Shown here: positions 1-15,600 of the stretch, piece after piece
Numbering within the stretch: the first letter of the stretch is position 1
Layout of the letters: the number at the start of each line of letters is the position of its first letter
The notes under the pieces: model-generated
The model's database searches: none
What the model was told of the DNA's origin: nothing
Seen by the model: the letters and a program-made list of their open reading frames with translations, nothing else
Translations under genes and position numbers: made by a program
Source of the DNA: Paragonimus skrjabini miyazakii
Taxonomy: Eukaryota; Platyhelminthes; Trematoda; Plagiorchiida; Troglotrematidae
Assembly: GCA_014338405.1 (NCBI GenBank)
Contig: JTDE01000275.1
Coordinates: 107,415 to 171,414, forward strand
Length of the DNA: 64,000 nt
Reading direction: 5' to 3'

Positions 1-406
1 ATCCAGCTAGGTTGTCTCATGAAATCATGACCATAGCTCTAATATCGGCTCTGGAAATAACATGTCCTCTTGATTATCTCTAAAAAAAGAAAAACCTGGG
101 TATATTGCTTGTTTCGAGAGCCTATGGGAATACGAGTGATGCGATTTGTTGTGTGACATACTGTTCGCATCAAACTTAAATCCTCAAGTACCTATCATGA
201 TTGTTTATTTAAGCTACTTTTTTTGGGAAACCGGCATAATAATAAAAACGGTCGGTTACATGTGTCGAAAATAGTGCATACAAGAAATTTGCCGTTACCA
301 AAGTAACACAAGGTAGCATTATACTTGTTCATTTCTCACCATTATAAACTGTTCTAAAGACTATCCGAATTGTTTCTAATATTGGCTAATGTTTCCAAAT
401 GTTCAG

Positions 407-608
407 GAATACTTTGGATTGGATTTTGCCGTCCATTTTCATAACTTGCGTTTCGAACTCAACAGAGGCTGGTATTACCCTTCGGGTTGTGGTCGCTCAA
501 ATGAACGATCTGGCATACAACGCAATGGCTACTGTTTACGTCAATCAACAAAAAAATTCAGTTACGTTACCTGTGACAGTGAATCCATTTGCAACACAGC
601 CTCCTTTG
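407..608 (+). CDS. Exon 1 of window: beta-rich module
   Basis: The acceptor is TTCAG ending at 406 and the donor GTATGT starts at 609. It begins with one base completing a codon from an exon outside the window and ends in phase 0. It encodes about 67 residues with an N-S-T sequon and alternating hydrophobic strands (GITLRVVVAQ, SVTLPVTVNPF) typical of an extracellular beta-sandwich. Because it starts mid-codon, the gene extends upstream of the window. Confidence 0.72.
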
Positions 609-3600
609 GTATGTTACTTTTGTCTCTGCCCTGAAATTTACAGTCAACTAACGATTTGAAAATGGGATAGTTGATGAAGCATAAATATCAGGTTAATTTT
701 CAGTATTGTCAACGTGAAAACAATTAGGAAGAACATACATTTTCTGCATTCATAACGCGGATGAGTTATGTTCATTGTATCTGCACTCTGAAAAAAAATT
801 TGATACTAATCTACTTCGCCGATCCATACAGATAACTGACCAAATGTTTCATGCACAAGTAACTATAAACAAAACTTGAATTGAAGTGCATCATTTTTCA
901 GAAGTTGAGAAAAAAGTAAAAGGGTATAACAAATGAAATTTATTTCGACTTGGTCATAATTTGCAAATTGCACTCACAGAAGATAGTTTTATTTTATTAT
1001 GTATTATAAACGACACGCTAGGGCGTAAAATTCTTCCTTCAGCTTAGAATTAACGTACACATGAATTCTTCACGAAGCTGGTACCATTCTTATATCATGA
1101 CGTTAACAGCAACCCGTATTTCCGATTAGACATCAATACCTTAAAGCAGACGTCATGCTTCTATTTAGGTAGTACGTGTGGACCCGGAAGACTTGATTCT
1201 CACAATGATTATCTTCAAGTCATCTGAACCACTGAATACGTGTGATTAAATTTATCAACAAATCACGAAACATCTTTTGCGAAATGTCACTAATTCCTTT
1301 GTTCTCATCAGCGGTATAGACAGTAATATCGACTCCTTTTAAAAATGACATCACAAAAAGAACAGAAACTTGACTTTTTCCACCGAAATCCTCAAGTGGT
1401 CAATACGGCTTGAATAAGATGGCCTTTGTGGCTGCCAACAACCTCGAGTTTTGACGGCTTAACGGCATAATGAACAAGGTTAGTGAGTCAGCCAGGACAC
1501 GTCAGCCAGTCAAGAAGTTCAGATTTCAACTTAGTCGCTCTGTTGATAGTATTTATCGCGTCATCCGGTACAGCTTCCACCCAATTGTAGCAAACTTATG
1601 ATCTCTCCCCCTCCTGTTCACGTGATCGTAATCGCGTTTGAACTGGTAAGTTGTACGGAAGAAACAATAATTAGGGTAGTTTAGAAAACAAGCTTGCATA
1701 TGTAAACCAGAAGTGGTAAGTTAGCAATAGGGTAAGTACAATTTACTGCAGATTGTAGCCTTCCACACACCGATAAGAATGAGATCATATGTGAAAAGTA
1801 ACTTCAAAATTATTTGTTTTCTGACTGCTCCTCCCACGGTAAATTTGACCATCAGCTGAATGTAAAGAATTTTAGGAAAATTTTCCGCATAAATACCGGC
1901 AAACTTGACGTTCTTCATGAATTCTTCTTTCTCATGTAGGCCGTAATCCTTAAATGTATACGTTCGGCCCTACAGAACATGGTTTCCCTTACCGTGCAAT
2001 TAAAAGTTAAATGTATCTCTGTGGTGACCAGCAGCACTGTATTTGATTAGGTTAAGAATTTCCTTGCACGCAACTTAACGCGCAAAATGTGCTTTACAAA
2101 ATTAATTATTCTGGATTAAAGTAGAACTTTTTACAGTACTCGTAAAAGAAACTTCATTGAACGTGATTGTCCAGTCGTCAGGCTGATTACAATCACAATT
2201 TTACAATGAAGTCATTTATGTGAAAACATAGAGGATGTAATGGGCAGGTCTAATAGTAAAACCTTAAAATTGAAAAGCCACTTAGACAGTCATTATTGAC
2301 CTATTTACCAGGTAGTTTGAAAACCACCATGAATCATTTATGCGCGCAAAGTAGTGAGAAATCCAAACGATTCAAAATGACTTCGCCTGTGTCCACGATT
2401 GAAGATTTAGCTGTTCTTCGGCTGGGCAACTGTTGTTGGACAGACTGAGAGGGGCACTCCAATCAGCAGTTTATTCCAAACGTTTGCTATTATAACGCTG
2501 TTAACCGATTTGTTTACAGTAGTACTGAGCCCAAAGGGCACACTGATCAGCCCATTCATGAAAGCATACCAATGTGCTGGCCAGCGTAACTTCTATCAGA
2601 GCTACGTCCGAGGTAGAACGCCTAGATTATTATTACAGAATTCAGGCTGTTTAGTTTCCTGGCTTGAGCACAAGAATGGTGGCATACCGTTACTATTTAA
2701 CAACTGCTCGGTGAATTCCGGCGATTTTTCAACCGGTGTATTATGGCTGTGAACTTCCAGGTACCCATTTTGTATGAATGTTGAGCGTCATCTGTACTGC
2801 TGTCTTCAGTGCATATACTTATAGCTTCACCAGTTGGGCGATTGTTAAGTTCATCGTTATTGTAAAAAACACCTGGCTATCAAAATGAATGAACCGACCG
2901 TTTCAACTGTCCTTATTACGTATCACGCGTTAACTTAACCCATCAGCACGACGGCGCATGAGTACGTCTGGAAAGACGGAAGAAGTATCTGATAGTTTCC
3001 TTGGTGTAAACTTTAAGTTTTGATGTTCGTAGTTAAATCTCGTTGGAACAACAGTCGACTCTAAGCATTTGATTGTTTAATAAGGCTCTCATCTAGGATA
3101 CAGACATTTCACCACCAAACGAAGTGACATCAGTCGTGTGTTCGGGTTAGAGCGTTTAGAAGTGAACGTGGAGATTGATTAAGTCTGATTCTTACCTGCT
3201 CTGATACAGATAAGCTCACCATAAGGTGACCTGAATTTTGGTTAGTTACTTCTAATTTCTTTTAACATTATTGTCAGCATTCTGATCGCTTGGTACCTGT
3301 TGTTTTTTTCGATTTTTATCTAGAGTCTAGTTAGTCACTTCCTGAGATTTTGAAACTTCACATTACAGTCGGATTTATCGCTACATGTTGCTGTAGAACA
3401 CTCATCTAAAGTCATATTGGTTGATCGTTTTTTTTATTGGGGGGAAACAATTTTTCGTTCTTTAACGTTCAGCTGATCGGAACTGCATTGTTCAACTTTG
3501 ACCATCTATCTCCTCGGTTCAAGTTGCTCTGTTTCGTTGTAATGATATACGGTTATGGCTACGTTTGTACCTTCTCATGAATCTGGCTTGCTATAGCTAA

Positions 3601-6600
3601 CTGAACACATCCGATTCAACGTCTCTGTTTAGTCAAAAATTCCAGCCTTCCAGAAGTCACCTTGTGTGAATGATTTTTGCATAGATAAGGATTTTTGTGG
3701 CACTCAGGTCCTATCCATCTAGCTTTTTTCGTAGGCGAAGATCAATAGAAACCATTTTGTCTCAATGGTTAATTCGTGTCCTTGTATTCATGTAGCTAAT
3801 ACTCCAAACACATCTCTCTGTTTGTTTCAATTACTGTTTTCACACAGTCATTGCATCTGGTTTTTTACATAACCCTTTTTCTCATCGGCAAATTCGAATT
3901 GTTACTTTTGTTTCAACAATGTTCTTATTGTTGAAACAGACGTTCTATTTTGACTGCTGAGATGTCCGCGAACTGTGGCAAGAGAGTATGATTTTGCCGA
4001 ACCGTTCCCAAGGAGATTATTTAAGACGAGTTTTGAACAATTCACATGCAATTGCATACGTTGTAGGGTAGGTGATGGAACATCATGCAGTTTGTGACAT
4101 CTTTCAGATGTGTTGATTATTGATTTGTGTTCTTTCTATCAATCTATAAACTATATAAACTGTTTGTAACTGCGCTTTAGACTAGGCTGAAAAAGTGGAT
4201 GACCAATATGAAAGATTTTATAATATAAGCGTATTTGTTATACTACCATCAACAGAAAATAGTGTATGATGCGAGAATTTTGTTTTGCATATTTTAACTG
4301 TGCGTTAAACAAAACTGTTTAGATTGCACAGAGTTTTCGCTGATCGCCATAAAGTCATTTCATGTCCGAAAATGGAAAGCACATTTCACAGAAACTCCGA
4401 ATTAATAATTCCAGATGAGTTTTGTGAACAGCTTTATTGGTAATCTGCGCGAACCTAGGATTCCTTCAGCTAATGTCTTTCTAGGTTAAAACCAGTGATG
4501 CGCAATAAATGTAAATAGTTCAAATGTAACAAATCATCTTTTATTGCTAGAGATATCATTACATTTGAAGTGTATAAAACTAAGTTATAAACGAGGTAGC
4601 CAATCACATTGCAACATGTGTTTGCTTATTTGCAATTTTTCTCAATATCGGCCTCCCGCTTAGGAGAGTGTTTATTTTTTATGGTCTTAGAAACCGTTCA
4701 ATTTGAAATTACAACAGCCTTTTGAAAAGCGTTCACATTCAGTCCTCAGTTTTACTTGTGTTAAGTTATTTTCACTTGAAGCTGGTAAAAGTGGCGTTAC
4801 TTTCGGTAAAGTATATTCGGACAGGGGGTTGTGGGCAAGTAGCCAATCGTGTAGTAACATGAGTACACAAATCCTGAACTCGTTAGGCGCTCGGTGAAGA
4901 CGTGCAGAAAATATTTATGCTTTCGTAAATACTGCCCAATCTGCCAAACAACCGATGGTCGTTTCCTCAAAATTTGAGTTAGTAAATTCCAAAATCTATC
5001 TTAATTAAACGATCCGACATCAATATTTAATGATAAAAGTTTTATTATACTTAGTATTACAAGGTTTCATGGCAGAAATACGATTATAGCTTAGTAGTTC
5101 TTATTTCTTTTTAGTTGGTAAAACGAATGCAGCTGCCAGAAACATAGAAGCAAAGCCACTCTATAAATCTCCCGATAACCTTTGGAAAGCAACTGCTATT
5201 TTGGGAAAATTATGTGAAAACACGTTAATTTTGAAGAGGTAATACTCTTGATTCAGTACTAATCAATGAATTCATCTTCCAAGTCAATTGGCAATCAAAT
5301 GAGCAACTAAATGCAATCAATAAAAAAGCTTATTGTTTCGGACATAAGTTCAGCGTTCGTACTAACTGCTGATTATGTGAACTTACCGGAATATAGTTTA
5401 TCAGTCCCCAAACAAAATTTAATCGTTCATTAATTACAATCACTTCATTTAAATACAAATATCAATCAGTTGTGGGACCAGTCCGTTGATTATTGTGCAT
5501 CTTATTCGAATTCAACTCATATGACCAAAATGAAAATGAGACTTTTGAGTAGAACGTTCTAACAAGGGTTTTTCTTTAGTGGTGACATTGTATGTATGAC
5601 ATCCATTCCTAGACGAGCACTCTTCAAATATATTGAGTCGATTTATAGCATATTATACATGGAGCCCTACGGATTGATCATTTTTTTCACAAATGATTCT
5701 AAAACATAGAAGTGGTCTACTTGCGAAAAATATAGACTTCGGCTGGATTCCAACCAGCGACAGAAACAACATATCCAAACGTGGCAAGTGCTCTACCAGC
5801 TAAGGTACGGAACCACTACCACCTGGTAGAGCATTCGCCGCATTTGGGCATATTGCTTCTGTTGCTGGTTCGAATCCAGCCGAAGTCCATACTTTTCGCA
5901 AATGGATCTCTCTTATATTATCAAATCTGCCAAACTACGTATCAGTGGTTCTAAAACTTTTAGAAATTTGCCATATGACAACAAAGTGCCTGATATAGTC
6001 GCGGAAATCGTCAATGTCGTTCGTCTAGAATTTTTCTATCTTGTTACCTGATCACCACTTCCCTAAGTTTTGTATGCCACACTATATTGTCACTATCTAA
6101 ATTTTTCATTATATGTGTAATAGATTTTAACGGTACCAGCAAGTGCATGTCAACATTGTTACCGTTGAATCCCACAAAGGGTTCTCAAAGCAGTTCGATT
6201 ATAAACAATTACCGAATGAGTGTCTCAATATTTCACCAATATTATTATGAGAAAACTGTATATAGGTTTAACCTCGCTAATAATCAAAGTTAGAAACCAC
6301 TGGTGATTCCTTATCTAGTCAAAAATGTTGTTATACTTAGGGTCTTATTCCTCTGAAGTATTTCACGCAGAACAACACAAATCCTGCTGGTAACTTTTAG
6401 ACAGATTGTTACGTTCAAAACTCTGAAGTTTAGTGCTCATTTGAATATTTTGAAAAGCATATATTTAGGTATAAGCATCGTTAAAACTGCTTGGGTATTA
6501 CCAGCTAAAGTTCTACCATTTAAGCTGTAAAAAACGAAATTTTACCTAACATCACCATGTTTCCGTTTTTCATGTATTAGGCAATTACCAGCGTGCCAGC

Positions 6601-9600
6601 TATCGACGTAAACCTAGCTGACGCCTTTGGTTTCAACATAAACAACTTCAGAACAAATATGGTCAACTTGTTATTTGCGACAATTACTATCAAGCCAGAA
6701 GCCAGAACAACTTATCAGTTTGATGTAAGCACAACTCAGACTCCGGCCTTTTTGAGAATATGCGCGCCTCGTTTGTTGAACTTTGATGGAAAAGTTGGGT
6801 TCCACACAGACCCTGCTAGTGTCACTGGAAATAAAATTCTGATGGAACTTGGCTTTCTTTATCACGATGGTAAGTTTATTGGCACCCGCAATTAGGGTGA
6901 ACATCGTAGCTATCACATACTTCATATCATTTAAATGCTTCTGGAAAATTCAGCATTTTGTGTTGTTGAGTGATGAGGATCTGACCTTTCCTGTAACTCA
7001 TATTTATATATATCTTTCTATATACATACAGATTTATCTGACTTTTCGTTGTTAACCTCAGTCCTGAAGTTGCACCTCTGTCATTAGCCACGGAAAGATG
7101 TGGCATCTGCACTGTGCTTCACGTTTTATCCAGGTTACACACTACTTCTGGTAAAAAAGCAACTGAATGTGCAGGCTGAAGTCAAACTGATATTCGTGTG
7201 AACAAGTGTGCCTTAGCTGGTCACATCATTTACCAACAGTCCAGCTAAGGCTGACGGTACCTGCGGATAAAATAACATATACACCGAAACGTCGTAATTT
7301 CTGAGTTTAATTCTCAATAACCAGTTACGACGGATCTTCGGATAATGCATCATACTCGGATCGTTATTTAGTCATAGTTGCTTACGTAAATCAGCGCCGG
7401 ATTAACTGTGATAACTTGCCTATACAGCCACAGTGTCATAACGTAAACAAGAAGACTATACTTTACACCCATTTAGTGTGCGTTGTAATGGTGTACATTT
7501 TCTACTTCTTCATTCAGTTGACTCATTTGTTGGTTCAAAGGTCGTCAAACAATAGACTTTCGCGCACTTACTGGGGTGTATTCCAGAGAATCACTTTTAT
7601 CTCTGGTTAATTTGGACCACTCATTTTGGACCAGCACAAAACGATTTGTCATCTGACCACTTGGAGGCAGAACGGCTATATAAAAATGGAACACTGTTTG
7701 ACATACAAAAGTACTTGTGAATATTAACTTATTTCACTTGAACTTACCACCACCAACACGTTTGCGAAAGGATGACGATGGACTTGGATGTAAGTTTGGA
7801 ACCTCGTTTACCGGTTCACACACACAAGCTGATTAAGTTCGGAAAGTAATGGACAGTTTGTATTCTTCACAAAATAGTAACAAAAAGTGAATCAACAGTA
7901 ACCAAGTCAATCTGTGATTTTTTGATGAAAACAAATTAGCACTAATTTCTCTTCTCTAGTAAAGAAGAGAAATTAGATTTCTAGATGAAAAAGATTATGT
8001 AAAACGCATTGGGGAATTGCTGATGAATTTCAAATATTTCACGCTTCTCGGTTGTATAGAGTATAGGTAAAAACTTGACACTGTTTACAGTGAGTATGTT
8101 ATCGAAATATAGCTTTCACATAGTCTGCCTGTGTATAAATAGTAACAGATGTCACAAGAGGCGGTTATCAATTTTTATGCTAAAATATTTGACCTAAATT
8201 CAGCGTGAGAGTAACGTCAAGAATTTTTCAGTAACACCAAAGTTCACAAGTTCCGCGGGTTTGAACTTTGAGTGCACAAAATAATGTTTGTCTGATGCCC
8301 TTGAGTATCGGAAATCTACTGGAAACTGCACAGCAAATCAGTTAACAAGGTGTTAGTCTAACAAATACTGCACAAACAATTAACGGTTTAACACGTACGT
8401 AGTCGTGACGTCTGAATGAATTTGACGTAGCGCAATGTGTTGAAATCAAGCTGATTAATACTTTTTTCAATATGTTTGCTGCTGGGACTTCTTTTAATTG
8501 TGCATTATATGCTCAATGAAAACACAGTTTCTTACAAGACTACAGAATACAGACAGATATGGTAAATCCATCGCTTTAGTGTGTTTAAAATCTACCTGAC
8601 ATGATAATCAAGCTCGAAACATGTACATATCAATATATAACGACTTGCTTGCACTGGCTTCAGGTATCGTCGACTGATATGAGTTGGGCCGCTTGCGTAT
8701 TCCGGATTGGGTTGATAACTTTTGCAACAAATCTCTCCTAAGTCCATTGATAATACTGCTACAAAATAATCAAACACATTTCGCGTTTCGGCGCCGCGAA
8801 AGTCAAGAAATTTCGTAACGTATGCATTATAACTAGATGTATGCATGGGCGGACACGACAGTAGCTGCTGTTTCATACCTCCAAATAATGCAAGTGTTAT
8901 TTGCATTCTTATGAAGGCGGAGAATTTATTGAAACGAAATGACGTCGAAAAACTTCGAGTGCCGTGTCATTTAGTCAGAAACGTTTACATGTCTAGTCAT
9001 TATAAGCCATTTTTACTGTTGTGCAGTTAGTCGGTTGAAACAATCGAATCTCCATGTTTCAGACTTTATTCGACATGAACACCACCACCACCACTAAATC
9101 AAGTTGGAGCAGAGTCTGAATTTAAGAAATGTTTTCACAAAATTTCAACATGCGCTCGGTCAACTTTCCCTGGATTAACGTGGTGCTGTAAATTCACTGA
9201 TCGTTCACCAGCAATCCAGAACGATTTTAAGAAGATATCCAATAAAACGTGGGATTTTAATTACCAGTTGTCCATAAGCACACTCATGCACTGCTTCGTC
9301 AACACACCTGATCCATTCTGTTTATTTATCTTCTACCTTGGAGTTCAAATGGGGTGACTGGATTATAATACTGTTTTCAGCGTGCCAACTGCAGCTTGTT
9401 TGTCAGCGTTAAATTTAGTTGGAGATAGAAATCACATATCACTGACGATTTATCTGACTGCCTTTGTAATTCCTATGAACATAAATAAATTCTATGGCTT
9501 TCTTCTAATGCCAGTCCGGTGGGTGTCGAGTTGTCTATCGTGAAAGCAATATAGACAATAAATAATTAAATTATAATTAAACAAACACTTGCAAAAACCC

Positions 9601-12600
9601 GTGGCAAATTGCACACCTAACTGTAACGGTTATGTAACAATTTTTCACGTGCAAATATGGACACAAATCGATTTAGCATAATTCATTTTGCTAGTTCTTT
9701 GAAAATGCACACAAGAACACAGATCTTGTCATCACTAGGCCTGGTCAATGGAACTAGGTTTGAACATTAGGCTGCATTTCAGATGTTCACACTTCCTGCA
9801 TTTCACATTACTAAGTTTGACTGCAAAAACAGGACATACTATCTACCAGATTTGTTGAGCTTTACGGATGGTATTTTATTGCGGGGTTAAGCAGACTTTT
9901 AGCGAACAAATTGTTTTCAATAACTTCCTATCATTGGTTGGTAGAAAAATACAAGGAAAGTAACGATTGAGAACGTTAGTGATTAAAAAACACTGTTGCT
10001 AAGAACACAAACCGACACGACGGTGTTTCCATAGTGGGGCATAACTGATTGCCTTTCGTTTAGTAAATGAATGGCAACCACTCAAAGATCCACATATAAG
10101 ACGTCTGAAGGAACATTTACAACGCTAAAGGTCTGAATTTTACTTCAATTTTAAAGACCAACGTTGCACATTCATCACCAGTATACCCATGGGTCTTCAC
10201 CTGGCCTCAACTCTCACAGACAGTTTAACATCCAAACTTCAGAAGAAGAAAAATAATGCAGAGTAATAAACCATTAAAACTCTGTATGGATTTGTTAGAC
10301 GCATCAATAATATGTGGAAATGAAGTCAATAACTCAAAACGATTAGATTCAATATTGACTCGCACACATAAACCAAACAGCTCATGCGTGAGATGAAAAT
10401 TAATAACTGTCTCACATTTATTTGTGTTTTGGTAACCACAGGGGAGAACAGTGTCAGATGATGCAAGTTGCACGCATGGAAAACAAGGGGCAGTTAACTT
10501 CCTTGCTTCCAACTTTTTGACTAGTAACTTTCTATTCACTCCACTGTTTCGAGCAGATTGAACGCATAAAAAAGGATGTTTGAAACTCAGGGGCGACTTA
10601 TTTAGAAACAGCTTTCAAATGTTGACAACTTGAGCGACTTCTGGAATATTATTCATGATTTATTGCATCTTCCGCATTCTACTTCTTAAATCGACCGTGA
10701 TATTTCTGAGTAAGATTCACAAGTGTCTGTACCCCAAGTTTCGTGTATGTTATTTTAGTCGTTTTTAATACGAGGTTGTTAACGCAATGGTCACCGTTAT
10801 TGCCTCATTAGGTCGCGATTGAACTTTGAACCCGGAGCGTAGCACGTATACGTAATACTGACGAGCTTTAACGAGACTAAGCACCAAATTTGGCAGGGAT
10901 GATTTATCATTTAGCGTTTTCAATTGAACACTTGACAGTTTACTGAACTTGACCTCCTCCGCAGCTAACATTACTATCCTAGTTTACGGTAATCATACAA
11001 ACTATTTCGAAGTATGTTTTCTCGTTTTGCTTCGTCGTTGTAAAGGAGTACACGCGATACATGAGTAGATAACCTCACTTAATGACAAGGGATCACTATC
11101 GACACGTGGTATTAATTGAAACGGACGTTCGATTACATGCCATTGTCAAACAAAAAGCTGACAACGGCTGCAGCATAAGCACTGGTTATTTATACAGAAG
11201 TGCAATACTAAGTCATTATCTTGAAACATCTAAATCGACTGCGATCAACTCACGCGGGTCTGCGCTTCGCCGTCACAAAAAATTCACTTTAGCCCCTGTG
11301 CTTCCTCGAACTTCATCAGCCTACGCACAATTATTGTGACAGTTACGATGGTCACGTGTTAAAGCAAAGTTATGGATGCATTGACTGAATCCAAATATTT
11401 TTCCGTCAATTGATGGGAACTATTTTGTTCTTTATTTTCCCAGCTGACATATCTAGTGTCCTTTTAGTATCTTCATATGATGATGTACTCATTGTTAATC
11501 GCCTTACTGCACTGGTAGAACTATGGTTGCGACCGATACATCTACTATAATTTGACAACCTTGATGTAATCATTGTCGCTGTTTGCTGGATAACTTAAAA
11601 ATGTATTCCAGATTAGTTTGCTAACGTTGTAAGTATAAATAAGCTGAACATGTTATGTGAATTTCTTGTGGTTTGCACATCATTTGAATATTCATGGACG
11701 CCTCTAATTTGATGTCCCGCGTCAACTGAAACTCAAGATCGGAGTTTAACGGTTGAACCTGGAATTACAACCGCTGTACACGGTCTCACCTACGCCGTAC
11801 CAATCATACCGAAAGGACCTGTTTCATCCTCGGCCGATGTGACATTGAAGGTCAATTATGACAATTCAGGGAGTACAAAAACATTAACACCTACTTTGAT
11901 AGCTGGTCCGGTAAGTACAATTCTTTTTTGTGAAGCTCATGTAACCAGTGATTCATTTTTATTTTCTTTCAGAAAAATAAGAGTTGACTACAATTATTTA
12001 CATCCATTTATTATTTCGTTCATACTGGTTACACTTGTTTTCTAAGAAACGTTAATTGCATGTAACGAAATTAGTCGTGATTTGAATTTACGGCATATTT
12101 TCAGCAAAAAGCTATTAACTTCATAAAATCTTAACACGGTTTTACAGTTTTTTTAATGACTGTACTACCCAGCCTGCCTAAAATAACCAGGATATTGAGC
12201 GCATTTTCTCACAAAATAAATGGTCTGCAAAGCCTGAGCTTGTACTCAAAACTTGTAGAAGATTTGTTAGATTTTTTATCACTTGCTTTCACCCAAACAA
12301 TTTGAGAGGTAACCAAACTTATTGCAAGTTGTTGAAGTTAACCGCATCAACTTCTTCGGAATCCACAAAATGAAGGATGATCCTCTTAATAATTGAACTA
12401 AAAGGATGGCATGGCTTCACCTACGTGTTTACCGACTTTGAGTAGGCAACCCGATAATCATTATTTAAGAGGGCTTATAATAATAAGGACCGAAACGAAG
12501 GGACGTGAGCTGATCGCCAAACTGTCAGCCGCATTGTGCGGCAAAACATTCTAGAAACAATGTTGATTATATTTTACAACCTGTTCAATCAAAACCCCAA

Positions 12601-15600
12601 CAGCTGCGAATAGAATGTCCATCAAATGTATTTGTTATATTCGAGAATAATCAGTTGTATATTGTAGTGTCCCAATTTTTAACATAAAATATATTGGGTG
12701 TAGAAGGGTTTCCGGAAGTGAACTTTCTTTTTCATGCTCTCTGGACAGGTAAAACTTCATTTCGAAAATCACAACCAATCGTTCAGTATCTGGTTGCACT
12801 TAACCTACCTTTGCGTTTGCAAGAAATCACACATCAACCACAATGCCGTTTAACAGACGGTGCTCATTTGACTTGTGGTATAATGGTTGATAACCCGAAG
12901 TTTACGTCCAGGCTTGTTATTTATAATTTGTCGTCTGGTTAGCTTAAACAGGTCAAAGTTGCAGTTAGGCATCAAACATTTTCACATAATTATTTATGTT
13001 AACTCTGTTACCGAAGATATTCATTTTTTCTATACTTCCTACTTTCTGGTATGCATAATGTCTCCGATAAGGTAATGTTGCTTACCTGGATATAGTGTGC
13101 CGAAGAAATTTTGCATCGCACAGTGGTAGTAACGAGGAGTAGGATGAGCGTGCAGATTTTCACTAAACAGGTCAAAACAGTTGAACTGCTATGAAACATC
13201 TTATTTTTAGCAAATCTTAGACAAATTTGAAACAGTTAGTTACCTTGATTAACTTGAATAAAACAATGAAAAAAACGCAATTCATGTGATGTTCTCCGGA
13301 GTAACATTTCGTTCATTCTGATCATACATGGGCAGGTAACTAATTTTAAACGACTCAAACTTTCACAGAGCGGAAGTCGCGGCTTAAGGGAATAAACAGA
13401 CAAACATAAAAACTGAAAATCAAAATTGTGGGAATGCCGANNNNNNNNNNNNNNNNNNNNNNNNNNNNNNNNNNNNNNNNNNNNNNNNNNNNNNNNNNNN
13501 NNNNNNNNNNNNNNNNNNNNNNNNNNNNNNNNNNNNNNNNCAAACATAAAAACTGAAAATCAAAATTGTGGGAATGCCGAATATGACGGTAGCCGCAGTG
13601 TCAATACAAATTGTTTTTCAAACGACACCCCGTATCTTCCGTTGCAAAGTGCCTAATACAAACAAAACACAGAGTTAAAGTTTCTGACGCGTTCTCGGTG
13701 ATTTTTCGGAGCAACCGGAAACGCATACTTAAAGAATTTGTCTGATTTGCTTGCTGTTGTCACATACTGCGAGTACCGTCACTGGGTGATTTCATTTTAA
13801 TGAGATGGTACGTGTACTGACTGCGACATGTGGACAATGCAATGAGTGATCAGGACTGACTGTCATGTCCTTCTGCCCTAGAACACCAAGGTGGACAATT
13901 GCCCAAATATAACACAACTAGATGTATTTGTTGATAAATAGTAATAATTTTTTTAAGTAAACACATTGGGCGTCAGTCGCCACTGATCGAGGTAGTCTTA
14001 TTTCCATAGACGTTTCGTTCACCTCCCTCGAGCAAATGCACTATACATGTGTTCCGTTTATTCAAAGCTCATCGGTCGTAATATGTGAATGCGACAACTG
14101 CGGTCAATTGTGAGTGAGGATCACTCGATAATTATATCAGATGAGCAGTTATTTCTACCTCTGCACATCGTTTGTCAGTTCATAAAACAGAAAACTTGCA
14201 AATGTAGACTCTATGGCGATAAACGCTTGAGGTATTGATGAAAAGAGTTCGACATAGGCAATTATTAATCACTTTTCTAATATTCTTGTCGTTCTTTAAG
14301 ATAGTATGCCTAAATACTCTTAAGGCTGAAACATTCAATAGAGTTTAACAATTCAAACGTTTTGGTGTGAACAGACTAAAAGATCGAAGTGTTAGTGCGT
14401 GTATAAATAAAACGTTTTGTCTTATGAGCGAGTGTGATAGATATTGGTTGGTTCAATCGCTAGCTTACAGTCCACTCCATCGTCGGCTACTATGAATACA
14501 GCTGGCACTTATTGCAATCAAAATGTTTGAAAATTACCCATTTCACTTGTTTTTCAATATACCGGCAATGCACAATGATGAGTTTTACCAACTAAACAAA
14601 TAAGAAAATTTATAGAAATGATGCTAGCATATCAAAACCTGCCAGGATTTCAGTGATGGAGACGTACAAGCACAATTTCGCAATCTAAATTGACCTCCTC
14701 ACTAGCTTACTACAAATAGTCACTAGATTCAATTATATTTGGCCACTCAACTACTACACAGGATTGTTTCCCAATTACAACCGTCAGTAATCAAACCAGA
14801 ATTGTAGCCATCACTATACGAATGTTGCAAGGTGTGTTGATTTTACTGTATTACGATTATTACATGGTGCCGTATCATGCAACCACAAGTAAAACGGTAA
14901 TTTTACCCATGATGATACATTGACGCAATTAAATGTTTTACGCTGTCCAATAATCAATTATAATATAAATCCAGGCGAGCTGTAACTGCCATTTAAGGAA
15001 AGTCAAATCAATCGTCATGCCAGGGTGCAACTGTCTCCGAATGTACTCAGGTCCGACCGGTGCAGCGTACAAGATCGCAAATCATTGATAAATGTCTCAG
15101 CTCTAAATGAATTCCTGATTCTGAACAAATGACAGCTCCGAATAAATAGTTATTTCGTTATTTAAAATACTTCCTAATCAGTCCGTTAGACCGTTTGCAA
15201 CAAGTTTTCTTCATTTGGCATCACCTTCGTAATCAGTCCTGTTATATCTCAATGAAACCAATACAGTTTGGAAGGCAGAACGCATCCTTCGTATCATCAT
15301 CGCCATCATCATCATCATCAGCAGCAGCAATAATACCGTCATTATCACAGTGTTCATAATCCTCATTCTCAAGGTTGTCATTGTCATCATTCTCACCAGC
15401 ATCATCGTCACCGCCATCACCATCAACCTAGTCATCATCATCGCTGTCACTATCAGAATCACCGTCACCATAGGCATCGTCCCCGTCATCACCGCCAGAA
15501 TTCTCATTGTCAACCGCCCCGTCTTTGATGTCATTGATATCAGGGTTATTGTTTTCTTCGTAGTTACCAAACATCTTCAACAACCGAATACCCATGCGCT

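Noticed and set aside
5821..5890. Functional tRNA gene
   Set aside because: B-box-like T arm is good but the D arm is incomplete and no anticodon stem-loop can be drawn.
6671..6925. Minus-strand open frame over exon 2
   Set aside because: Shadow of the real plus-strand exon.
13236..13656. Open frames running through the N gap
   Set aside because: They exist only because N codons are read as X.
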